DNA of 64,000 nt from Rhizorhabdus histidinilytica (GTDB lineage Bacteria; Pseudomonadota; Alphaproteobacteria; Sphingomonadales; Sphingomonadaceae): NCBI RefSeq assembly GCF_900167915.1, contig NZ_FUYM01000007.1, positions 124,001-188,000 of the forward strand, in the 5' to 3' direction. The notes beneath the pieces were generated by a model. It worked only from the letters and a program-made list of their open reading frames with translations, was not told where the DNA came from and made no database searches. Shown here piece by piece: positions 53,399 to 63,003 of the stretch (positions within the stretch are counted from its first letter, which is position 1; each line of letters starts with the position of its first letter). The translations under genes were made by a program, and so were the position numbers.

Positions 53399-54262
53399 AT
53401 GGCTTTGCTGGATGGGAAGGTGGCCGTGGTCACGGGCGCGGGCGCGGGCATCGGCCGCGCCTATGTTCGGGCGCTCGCACGCGAAGGTGCGGCCGTGGTC
53501 GTCAACGATTTCGCGCGGGAGGCGGCCGAGGACGCGGTTGCCGAGATCGTCGGCCAGGGCGGCCGCGCCGTCGCCAATGTCGCCGATGTCGGTGCGCTTG
53601 AGGGCGGCGCCAGCCTGCTCTCTTCCGCGCTGGAGGCGTTCGGCCGGGTCGACATCCTCGTCAACAACGCCGGCATCCTGCGCGATGCGTCGCTGGTCAA
53701 GATGGAGGAGGCGCAGTGGGACGCGGTGATGCACGTCCACCTGAAGGGCCTCTACAGCGCGACCCGGCCCATCTTCGGCTGGATGAAGGACAATGGCGGC
53801 GGGGTGATCGTCAACACCACCTCGACCGCCGGCATCCGCGGCAATTTCGGCCAGTCCAACTATGGCGCGGCCAAGTGCGGGGTCATCGGCTTCACCAATT
53901 CGCTGGCGATCGAAGGCCGGAAATACGGCATCCGCCTGTGGAACATCGGCCCGGCCGCGGCGACCGCACTGACCGCGCACATGCCCGAGGAATATCAGCG
54001 CCGCTTCCAGATCGACCGGGTGGCGCCGACCTTGCTCTACATGGTCAGCCACCTGTCGGGCGACCAGACCGGCAAGACGCTGCTGGCCGGCGGCGGCTGG
54101 GTCGGCGAGGTGCGGTTCGAAGTGCATGACGGCTATGAGCCGAGCGACGACTTCACCGCCGAGGAGCTGGCTCGCGCCGTCGCCGACGGCAAGGTGCTGT
54201 TCCCCGATCGCGACGCCAAATGGGTAACTGCCTACGGCCCTTCCGGGAAGCGGGAGGGCTGA
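53399..54262 (+). CDS. SDR of MFE-2 type, (3R)-hydroxyacyl-CoA dehydrogenase-like
   Basis: A 287-residue SDR with AVVTGAGAGIGRAYVRAL, NNAG near residue 84, and SNYGAAKCGVIGF carrying the catalytic Tyr/Lys, closely resembling the SDR half of multifunctional enzyme 2. The hydratase-2 half follows as a separate gene four bases later, so the two form a split MFE-2. The ATG at 53399 follows AAAGGGAG; the 12 codons upstream were excluded. It should oxidise a (3R)-3-hydroxyacyl-CoA. Confidence 0.87.
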   Translation: MALLDGKVAVVTGAGAGIGRAYVRALAREGAAVVVNDFAREAAEDAVAEIVGQGGRAVANVADVGALEGGASLLSSALEAFGRVDILVNNAGILRDASLVKMEEAQWDAVMHVHLKGLYSATRPIFGWMKDNGGGVIVNTTSTAGIRGNFGQSNYGAAKCGVIGFTNSLAIEGRKYGIRLWNIGPAAATALTAHMPEEYQRRFQIDRVAPTLLYMVSHLSGDQTGKTLLAGGGWVGEVRFEVHDGYEPSDDFTAEELARAVADGKVLFPDRDAKWVTAYGPSGKREG

Positions 54263-54266
54263 GCCG

Positions 54267-55124
54267 ATGCCGATCGACTATCCTGCGATCCTCTCGCTCC
54301 AAGAGACCGGCAAGCGCTTCACCTACACCGACCGCGACACGATGCTCTACGCGCTGGGGGTCGGGCTGGGCAGCGATCCGCTCGACGAGGACGAGCTGCG
54401 CTTCGTCTTCGAGAAGGAGCTGCGTGCGGTGCCGACGCTCGCTACCGTCGTCGCCTGGGGTGCCGGAGTAAGCACCGACAAGCTCGGCGTCGACTACAGG
54501 CTCGTCCTGCATGGCGAGGAGCAGACGATCTTCCATCGGCCGATGCCGACCGCCGCGACGATCGTCGCCGACAGCGGCGTCGCCGAAGTCTATGACAAGG
54601 GCGAGGGCAAGGGCGCCGTGATCGTGCGCCAGACGGTGATCCGCGACGAGGCGGACGGCCAGCCGATCGTCACGCTCAACCGCACCATCTTCGCGCGCGG
54701 CGACGGCGGCACCGGCGGATCGAAGGCGGCGCAGCCCGCTCCCCACTCCGTCCCCGATCGCGCGCCCGACAAGGTGCTAGACTATCGGGTCGCGCCGAAC
54801 CAGGCGATGATCTACCGGCTCTGTGGCGACCGCAACCCGCTCCATGTCGAACCCGAGCGGGCGAAGGCGGCGGGCTTCCACATGCCGATCCTGCACGGCC
54901 TGTGCACCTATGGCTTCACCTGCCGCGCGGTGCTGGAGGCCTATTGCGATTTCGATCCCGTCCGGATCGCCAGCCACCAGGCGCGCTTCTCCTCACCGGT
55001 CTTTCCCGGCGACACGCTGCGCATCTCGCTGTGGCGGGACGGCCACGTCGTCTCGTTCGAAGCGGCGGTCCCCGAGCGAAACGTGACGGTGCTGAAGAAC
55101 GGCAAGACCGTGCTGAGGAGTTGA
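54267..55124 (+). CDS. MaoC-type (3R)-specific enoyl-CoA hydratase 2
   Basis: A 285-residue double-hotdog hydratase. The hydratase-2 motif is complete: YRLCGDRNPLHVEPERA at residues 183-199 with D188, N190 and H193, followed by AGFHMPILHG. Length and layout match the hydratase-2 domain of MFE-2. It should hydrate a trans-2-enoyl-CoA to the (3R)-hydroxy product used by the SDR gene four bases upstream. It is a functional analogue of the ChsH1/ChsH2 hydratase in the steroid side-chain pathway, in a P450-led operon. Confidence 0.9.
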   Translation: MPIDYPAILSLQETGKRFTYTDRDTMLYALGVGLGSDPLDEDELRFVFEKELRAVPTLATVVAWGAGVSTDKLGVDYRLVLHGEEQTIFHRPMPTAATIVADSGVAEVYDKGEGKGAVIVRQTVIRDEADGQPIVTLNRTIFARGDGGTGGSKAAQPAPHSVPDRAPDKVLDYRVAPNQAMIYRLCGDRNPLHVEPERAKAAGFHMPILHGLCTYGFTCRAVLEAYCDFDPVRIASHQARFSSPVFPGDTLRISLWRDGHVVSFEAAVPERNVTVLKNGKTVLRS

Positions 55125-55127
55125 GCG

Positions 55128-55880
55128 ATGACGGACAAGGTCGCGCTCGTCACCGGGGCCGGTAGCGGCATCGGCCGAGCTTGCGCGCTGGCGCTCGCCA
55201 GGGCGGGCTTCCGGCTTGCGCTGGTCGGCCGCAAACGAGAGCCGCTCGAGGAAGTGGCCGGTGAGATCGTCACGGGCGGCGGCGAGGCGCTGGTCCACCC
55301 CGCCAACGTCGTCGAGGAGGCCGAGGTCGCGGCCGCCTTCGCCGCGGCGGTCGACCGTTTCGGCCGGCTCGACCTGCTGTTCAACAACGCCGGCACGGCC
55401 TCACCCAAGGCGCCATTCGAGGATGTCGAGCTGCGCCACTGGAACCGCGTCCTTGCGGTCAACGTCACTGGCAGCTTCCTCTGCGCACGCGAAGCCTTCC
55501 GGGTGATGAAGGCGCAGTCGCCGATGGGCGGGCGCATCATCAACAACGGATCGGTGTCGGCGCATGCGCCGCGCCCCTGGGGCGCACCCTATACGGCCAG
55601 CAAGCATGCGATCACCGGGCTGACGAAGCAATTGTCGCTCGACGGCCGCGCCCATGACATCGCCTGCGGGCAGATCGACATCGGCAATGCCGAGACCGGG
55701 GTGGCGCTGAACCTGATGCAGGGCATGGCACAAGCGGATGGCCGGGTGGTGCCCGAGCCGGTGATGCCGCTGTCCTCGGTCGCCGAGGCGGTCGTCTTCA
55801 TGGCCGGGCTGCCGCTCGCTTCCAACGTCCAGTTCATGACGGTCATTGCGACGAAGATGCCGTTGGTCGGCCGCGGCTGA
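55128..55880 (+). CDS. SDR-family oxidoreductase
   Basis: A 250-residue classical SDR with TGAGSGIG at 9-16, NNAG near residue 87, an INNGS serine strand and YTASK catalytic motif. The C-terminal [14 protein letters not shown] lacks the standard glycine-rich end, a feature of some NADP-linked ketone reductases. It starts three bases after the hydratase stop and therefore belongs to the P450 operon. Confidence 0.86.
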   Translation: MTDKVALVTGAGSGIGRACALALARAGFRLALVGRKREPLEEVAGEIVTGGGEALVHPANVVEEAEVAAAFAAAVDRFGRLDLLFNNAGTASPKAPFEDVELRHWNRVLAVNVTGSFLCAREAFRVMKAQSPMGGRIINNGSVSAHAPRPWGAPYTASKHAITGLTKQLSLDGRAHDIACGQIDIGNAETGVALNLMQGMAQADGRVVPEPVMPLSSVAEAVVFMAGLPLASNVQFMTVIATKMPLVGRG

Positions 55881-55907
55881 GATCGCCGCGGAGGGAAGGA
55901 GGCCATC

Positions 55908-57020
55908 CTGTCCAGGAAATTGCGCGTCGGCGTGGTCAGCGCCAATTGGGGCATGACCGCGCATCTGCCGGCCTGGCACGCGACCGGCGAGGCCGAGGTC
56001 GTCGCCGTCTGCACCTCGCGCCGCGAGACGGCGGAGGCGGCGGCCGCCACCTATGGCGTCGCCAGGCCCTATTGGGACGCGATCGCGATGTGCGCCGATC
56101 CCGATCTCGATATCATCGACGTCGGCACCCGGCCCGACCTGCGCGCGCCGATGGTGCTGGCCGCGCTCGCCGCCGGCAAGCATGTCTATGCCAGCGCCAA
56201 TTTCGCCCCCGATCTCGATCGCGCCCGCACGATGCGCGACGCCGTGCGGGCAGCCGGCGTGGTCGGCGCGCTCGACTCGGTCTTTCCGTGGCAGCCGGCG
56301 CATCGTCATGCCCATGCGCTGATCCAGGCGGGTGAGATCGGCCGTCCGGTGGCGGTGACCGCGCGGCTGGCGATCAGCCATTTCGCGACGCCGTCGGCGG
56401 GCGGGGCTGGCTGGAAATGGTTTGGCACGCGCAAGCATGGCGCCTCGGCGCTGCGCAACCTCGGCACCCATTCGCTGCATCTGCTCACCTGGCTGCTCGG
56501 GCCGGTCGAGGCGGTCGCGGCGCAGGCGATGATCGCCCGGAAGGAATGGCGTTTCGACGATGGCGAGGTGCTGCGGCCCGAGGTCGAGGACACCGCGCAA
56601 CTGCTGCTGCGCTTCGCGCGCGGCACGATGGGCACGCTGATGCTGAGCTGGTCCTCGCCCGCCAAGACCGGCTGGCTGATGGAGATCACCGGGGAGACGG
56701 GTACGCTCGCGACCGATGACCCGACCGGCTTCGCCTGCGGGCCGAGCGTGACGCTGCGGCGCGGATCGGGCGGGGGGCGACTGGAGCCGGTCGAGATCCC
56801 CGAGGCGCTGACCGCACCGCCGGGTATCGATTTCGCGACGCCGCCGGCACGCAACCAGTCGCACGACATCGCCGGTGCGATGAAGGACATGATCCGCGCG
56901 ATCCGCGAGGGCGGCGCGGCGCTGCCGAGCTTCGAGGACGCCTTCCATGTCGAGGCGATCCTCGACGCCGCGCGACGCGCGATCGACAGCCGCGCCTGGG
57001 TCGACGTGCCGCGCGTCTAG
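55908..57020 (+). CDS. Gfo/Idh/MocA-family oxidoreductase (probable CTG or TTG start)
   Basis: A two-domain NAD(P) oxidoreductase of about 370 residues: a Rossmann domain (RVGVVSANWGMTAHLPAWHA) and a C-terminal alpha/beta domain, with GKHVYASANF near residue 90, where the family usually has EKP. No ATG fits. A GAGGGAAGGAGG ribosome site ends about six bases before CTG 55908, while TTG 55920 is 17 bases away, so CTG is taken. Family substrates are sugars, inositols and diol compounds. It is the last gene of the P450 operon and convergent with an acyl-CoA dehydrogenase. Confidence 0.8.
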   Translation: MSRKLRVGVVSANWGMTAHLPAWHATGEAEVVAVCTSRRETAEAAAATYGVARPYWDAIAMCADPDLDIIDVGTRPDLRAPMVLAALAAGKHVYASANFAPDLDRARTMRDAVRAAGVVGALDSVFPWQPAHRHAHALIQAGEIGRPVAVTARLAISHFATPSAGGAGWKWFGTRKHGASALRNLGTHSLHLLTWLLGPVEAVAAQAMIARKEWRFDDGEVLRPEVEDTAQLLLRFARGTMGTLMLSWSSPAKTGWLMEITGETGTLATDDPTGFACGPSVTLRRGSGGGRLEPVEIPEALTAPPGIDFATPPARNQSHDIAGAMKDMIRAIREGGAALPSFEDAFHVEAILDAARRAIDSRAWVDVPRV

Positions 57021-57040
57021 GGCGGCTGAAGGGCGTCGCC

Positions 57041-58252
57041 TCAAATCCCCTTTGGCGCCTGTGAGAAGGGGATGTCCTTGTCGACGCGCGGTTCGGCGGG
57101 AAGGCCCAGCACGCGTTCGGCGATGATGTTTCGCAATATCTCGTCGGTGCCGCCGGCGATGCGGATGCCGGGCGCGTGCAGCAGGTCGTGGTGGACGGTG
57201 CCATCGGCCATCGACAGCGCCTCGTCGTCGATCAGGCCATAGGCCCCCTGCGCCTCGATCAGCCGACGTGACAGTTCCTGCAGCTCGCTTGCCATCACCA
57301 GCTTGCCGATCGAGGCCTCGGGCCCCGGCGTCTGGCCCCGCGACATGGCGGTGAGGGTGCGGTAGCGGGTCAGCGAGACGCCGCGCATGCGGACATAGCC
57401 GTCGGCGAAGGCGGCGCGGAAGGCACCGTCGTCGGCAAGCGTGGCGTCACCTGCCGGGGTCGCACGGGCGATGGCGATGATCCGGGCGGCGGGCAGGCCG
57501 CGATCCTTGCCGCCTTCCACCCGCTCGTTCATCAGTGCGAAGATCGCGACCTTCCAGCCCTCGCCGACCTCTCCCAGCCGCTGCGCATCGCTGATCCGGA
57601 CGTCGTTGAAGAACACCTCGTTGAACTCGACGCCGCCCGACATCTGGTGGATCGGGCGTATCTCGATACCGGGCGCCTTCAGGTCGACCCAGAACATCGT
57701 CAGCCCCTTGTGCTTGGGCAGGTCGGGGTCGGTGCGCGCGATCAACAGGCCGTAGTCGGAATAATGCGCGCCGCTGGTCCACAGCTTCTGGCCGTTGAGG
57801 ATCCAGTCGTCGCCGTCGCGGACCGCGCGGGTGCGCACACCCGCCAGGTCGGAGCCCGCCGCCGGCTCGGAGAAGAGCTGGCACCACACCTGCTCGCCCC
57901 GGATCGCCGGGCCGACGAAGCGCTCGCGCTGCTCGGCGGGCGCATATCTGATGACGGTGGGCAGGCACAGGCCCAGGCCGATGCCGAAGAAGGCGATGGG
58001 TACGCCGCGCCTGGCCTCCTCCTGCCGGAAGATCACCTGTTCCATCGCGGTGCCGCCGGCGCCGCCCCATTCCCTCGGCCAGGTGATGCAGGCATAGCCA
58101 TGATCGGCCTTGATCGCCTGCCAGCGGCGCGCGACCGCCAGCCGGTCCATCTCCCCGCCGGTCGGACGTGGCAGGTCGGCGGCGTGGGCATCGAGGAAGG
58201 CGGCGGCGCGGGCGCGGTAGGCGGCTTCTTCGGGAGTGTCGCTGAAATCCAT
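57041..58252 (-). CDS. Acyl-CoA dehydrogenase, larger subunit of a probable heteromer
   Basis: A 403-residue FAD acyl-CoA dehydrogenase with QLFSEPAAGSDLAGVRTRAVRDGD near residue 138 and the C-terminal GGTDEILRNIIAERVLGLP. The MCAD-type catalytic Glu position is Gly, so the base must lie elsewhere, as in FadE26/FadE28-type proteins. The ATG at 58252 is one base from the next gene's stop. It pairs with the 368-residue protein at 58254, matching the size and layout of FadE26/FadE27 or ChsE1/ChsE2 alpha2-beta2 steroid side-chain enzymes. Confidence 0.88.
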   Translation of the reverse strand: MDFSDTPEEAAYRARAAAFLDAHAADLPRPTGGEMDRLAVARRWQAIKADHGYACITWPREWGGAGGTAMEQVIFRQEEARRGVPIAFFGIGLGLCLPTVIRYAPAEQRERFVGPAIRGEQVWCQLFSEPAAGSDLAGVRTRAVRDGDDWILNGQKLWTSGAHYSDYGLLIARTDPDLPKHKGLTMFWVDLKAPGIEIRPIHQMSGGVEFNEVFFNDVRISDAQRLGEVGEGWKVAIFALMNERVEGGKDRGLPAARIIAIARATPAGDATLADDGAFRAAFADGYVRMRGVSLTRYRTLTAMSRGQTPGPEASIGKLVMASELQELSRRLIEAQGAYGLIDDEALSMADGTVHHDLLHAPGIRIAGGTDEILRNIIAERVLGLPAEPRVDKDIPFSQAPKGI

Positions 58253-58253
58253 C

Positions 58254-59360
58254 CTAGAGCTCCTCGTCGGCCTGGGCTTCGAGTGCGGAGAACAGCCGGT
58301 CACGCCAGGCCCGCGGCGATCCGATCGTCATGTCGAGCTGGAGCGCGCGGCGATAATGGAGGTGCTGGTCGGCCTCCCAGGTGAAGCCGATGCCGCCATG
58401 GGTCTGGATGCCCTCGCGCGCCGCGTACCAATAAGCGTGGCAGGCGGCGACGCGGGCGGCGGCGGCGGCCGACGGCAGCTCGTCGCTGCCGCTTTCCAGC
58501 GCCCAGGCGCCATAATAGGCGTTCGATCGGGCGATCTGGTTGTTGACGTACATGTCGGCCAGCTTGTGCTTGATCGCCTGTTGGCTGCCAATCGGCCGGC
58601 CGAAGGCGTAGCGCATCTTCGCGAACTCGACCGATGTTTCCAGGCAGCGGTCGGCCCCGCCGATCTGTTCGAAGGCGATCAGCACGGCGGCACGGTCGAG
58701 CAGTCGATCGACCAGGCCTTCGTCGCCGATCGGCTCGCAGGGGGTGCCGTCGAAGGCGATCCGGGCCAGGTCGCGGGCGGGATCGAGCGTGTCGACCGGT
58801 GCCCGCGTCACTGAAGGATCGGTGAGATCTGCGAGATGGAGCCGCACCTGGCCGCCGTTGCGGGCAAGGACCAGCGCCAGCGTCGCGGCGTTGCCGTCGA
58901 CGACGGGCAGCTTGACGCCATGCAGCCGCCCGCCGCGAACCTCGGCGGCGAGGCGGGCGGGGGATGGCTCGCCGGGGCCCTCGGCGATGGCGATGCAGCC
59001 GATGCAGCGGCCGGCGGCGATGTCCTTCAGTCGCTCGCGCTGCGCGGCCGTGCCCGCCATCATCAGCGCCTCGGCGAGGAGGTAGACGGTGGAGGCGAAG
59101 GGAACCGGGGCGAGCACGCGGCCCAGCTCCTCGGCGAGGACGCACAGGTCGGTCCGGCCCATGCCGAGGCCGCCATGCTCCTCGGGCAAGGTGAGCGCGG
59201 TCCAGCCCTGCTCGACCAGCGCCGCCCACAGGTCCGCGTCGTGCGACCGTGCCCCGTCGTCGAGCACGCCGCGCACAACGCCGATGCCGCAGCGCGCCTC
59301 GAGGAAGCGGCGCGCCTCGTTGCGCAGATGCTCCTGGTCTTCCGAAAAGTCGAAGTTCAT
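58254..59360 (-). CDS. Acyl-CoA dehydrogenase, smaller partner subunit
   Basis: A 368-residue acyl-CoA dehydrogenase of the short FadE27/FadE29 type: LPEEHGGLGMGRTDLCVLAEELGR near residue 58 and THGGIGFTWEADQHLHYRRA near 316. The C-terminal dimer motif of standard members is absent. Such subunits bind FAD with a longer partner to form an alpha2-beta2 enzyme acting on bulky CoA esters. The gene is one base from the larger subunit gene and six from the thiolase-like gene, so all three are one transcript. Confidence 0.87.
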   Translation of the reverse strand: MNFDFSEDQEHLRNEARRFLEARCGIGVVRGVLDDGARSHDADLWAALVEQGWTALTLPEEHGGLGMGRTDLCVLAEELGRVLAPVPFASTVYLLAEALMMAGTAAQRERLKDIAAGRCIGCIAIAEGPGEPSPARLAAEVRGGRLHGVKLPVVDGNAATLALVLARNGGQVRLHLADLTDPSVTRAPVDTLDPARDLARIAFDGTPCEPIGDEGLVDRLLDRAAVLIAFEQIGGADRCLETSVEFAKMRYAFGRPIGSQQAIKHKLADMYVNNQIARSNAYYGAWALESGSDELPSAAAAARVAACHAYWYAAREGIQTHGGIGFTWEADQHLHYRRALQLDMTIGSPRAWRDRLFSALEAQADEEL

Positions 59361-59366
59361 CGCGTC

Positions 59367-60560
59367 TCAATCCCTGACGAGCAGGAAGCATCCGGCGAGC
59401 GGCCCTCCCGCGGTCGATAGCGCGGCGACGCGCGGTCCCCCGTTCGCCCGTCCCTTCACCTGCCGTGCACCGCCCCGGCACCAGAGCTGGACGCAGGCTT
59501 CGTGGACCTGGCCATAGGCGTGCATCCGCCCGGCCGAGAGCGCTCCGCCATTGGTGTTGATCGGCAATTCGCCGTCGAGCGCGATGCGGCTGCCGCCTTC
59601 GATGAAGTCCCCCGCCTCGAAGCGCTTGCAGAAGCCGAAATTCTCCAGCCAGTTGATCGTATGGAAGCTGAAGCCATCATAGAGTTCAGCCACGTCGACG
59701 TCGGCGGGGCGCAGGTCGGTGCGGTTCCACATCATCGCGGCCACCTCGGGCTGGGCCTGGGTGGCGAGCGCGTCGAGCTGCGCCCAGCTGTTGCGATAGT
59801 GCATGTTGGTGCCGATCGCTTCGATCCTGAGCGGCGGGTTGGGCAGGTCGGCGGCGGCGTCCCGATGCGACAGGATGATCGCGGTCGATCCGTCGATCGG
59901 CACGTCGCAGTCGAACAGGCGCAGCGGCGTGGACAGGATTGGCGACGCCATATAGTCGTCAAGCGTGATCGGCGTGCGATAGACCGCTGCCGGGTTGAGC
60001 GCGGCGTTGCGCCGCCCGTTGATCGCGATCTGCGCCACCTGTTCGGGCCGGATGCCCGATTCATGGACGTAGCGCGCGAAATAAAGCGCCTGCTGCGTCG
60101 CGGCGACATAGGCATGGTACGGCGCGTGCCAGCCCATATGGGCATGGGTGCGCTGCCCCGGCTGATAGCTGGCGTTGACCAGTCCCTGCTTGCGCGCGGT
60201 CGCCTGGTACATGGTGCGGAACACCAGGACATGGCGGCACAGCCCCGCATGGATCGCGCCGATCGCGTTGAAGATCGCGCCGAACTGGCCCGAGGTTTCC
60301 CGCGTGCTCGAATACCATTCGACCTTCAGGCGCAGCGCATCCTGCAAGGCGGGGATGCCGACGGGGGCAAAGCCCGATCCGTCGGGAATGGCGCCCGGCC
60401 AGGTGGCGATGCCGTCGATGTCGGCGCGGGTCAGGCCGGCGTCGCGGATCGCCTCGACCGCGGCGTCGATCGTCAGCGACAGCGCGGAGACGCCCGCGTC
60501 GCGGCTGATCCGCGACTGACCAATGCCGGTGATCGCGATGCTCTTCTCAGGCCAGCGCAT
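59367..60560 (-). CDS. SCP2-thiolase-like protein, probable Ltp2-type retro-aldolase (copy 2)
   Basis: A 397-residue thiolase-fold protein with TGIGQSRISR at the start. The thiolase Cys is missing (RETSGQFG near residue 90), while Y294 in LYDGFSF and Y349 in GRMHAYG are at the positions of the two catalytic tyrosines I recall for Ltp2. A DUF35 gene precedes it by two bases, so the complex subunits are made together. With the acyl-CoA dehydrogenase pair downstream, the order closely follows steroid side-chain operons. The likely reaction is retro-aldol cleavage of a 17-hydroxy-type CoA ester or analogue. Confidence 0.87.
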   Translation of the reverse strand: MRWPEKSIAITGIGQSRISRDAGVSALSLTIDAAVEAIRDAGLTRADIDGIATWPGAIPDGSGFAPVGIPALQDALRLKVEWYSSTRETSGQFGAIFNAIGAIHAGLCRHVLVFRTMYQATARKQGLVNASYQPGQRTHAHMGWHAPYHAYVAATQQALYFARYVHESGIRPEQVAQIAINGRRNAALNPAAVYRTPITLDDYMASPILSTPLRLFDCDVPIDGSTAIILSHRDAAADLPNPPLRIEAIGTNMHYRNSWAQLDALATQAQPEVAAMMWNRTDLRPADVDVAELYDGFSFHTINWLENFGFCKRFEAGDFIEGGSRIALDGELPINTNGGALSAGRMHAYGQVHEACVQLWCRGGARQVKGRANGGPRVAALSTAGGPLAGCFLLVRD

Positions 60561-60562
60561 CG

Positions 60563-60982
60563 TCAATCCTTCCCTTGGTCGGGGACGAACAGCGGCACCC
60601 ACAGGTCCTCGGCCTGCTCGAAGCGGACCTTCACCCGGTCGCCGATCCGGACCGACAGCGGATCGCAATCGACGATGTTGGTGATCAGGTGGACGTCGGG
60701 CTGCTCGTCGATGCCGACCATCGCGACGACATAGGGAACCGGCAGGCCGGGAAACCAGGCGCGGTGGTTGACGGTCAGCGACAGGATCACGCCCTTGCCC
60801 GACACCGGCTCCGGCCCGACCTCGCGGCTTTCGCAGGCGGGGCAGAAGCTGGTCGGCGGATGCACATAAGTGCGGCACCGCGCGCAGCGATGGATCAGCA
60901 GCTCACCATTCCGGCCACCGGTCCAGAAGGCCGCGTTGTCGGCATCGATCGCGGGCAGCGGCCGGGGGGGCGGACTGGTCAA
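60563..60982 (-). CDS. DUF35 OB-fold / zinc-ribbon partner of thiolase-like protein (copy 2, TTG start)
   Basis: A 139-residue DUF35 protein with zinc ligands C33, C36, C47 and C50, and an OB fold starting near VSGKGVILSLTV. It starts at a TTG preceded by CGGGAG; the longer frame runs through the ferredoxin gene and was rejected. It is the expected partner of the Ltp2-like protein two bases downstream, providing acyl-CoA contacts. It is clearly homologous to the DUF35 at 42338 but shorter at both ends. Confidence 0.86.
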   Translation of the reverse strand: MTSPPPRPLPAIDADNAAFWTGGRNGELLIHRCARCRTYVHPPTSFCPACESREVGPEPVSGKGVILSLTVNHRAWFPGLPVPYVVAMVGIDEQPDVHLITNIVDCDPLSVRIGDRVKVRFEQAEDLWVPLFVPDQGKD

Positions 60983-60998
60983 GCGACGGGCTCCCGGC

Positions 60999-62999
<2,001 letters not shown>

Positions 63000-63003
<4 letters not shown>

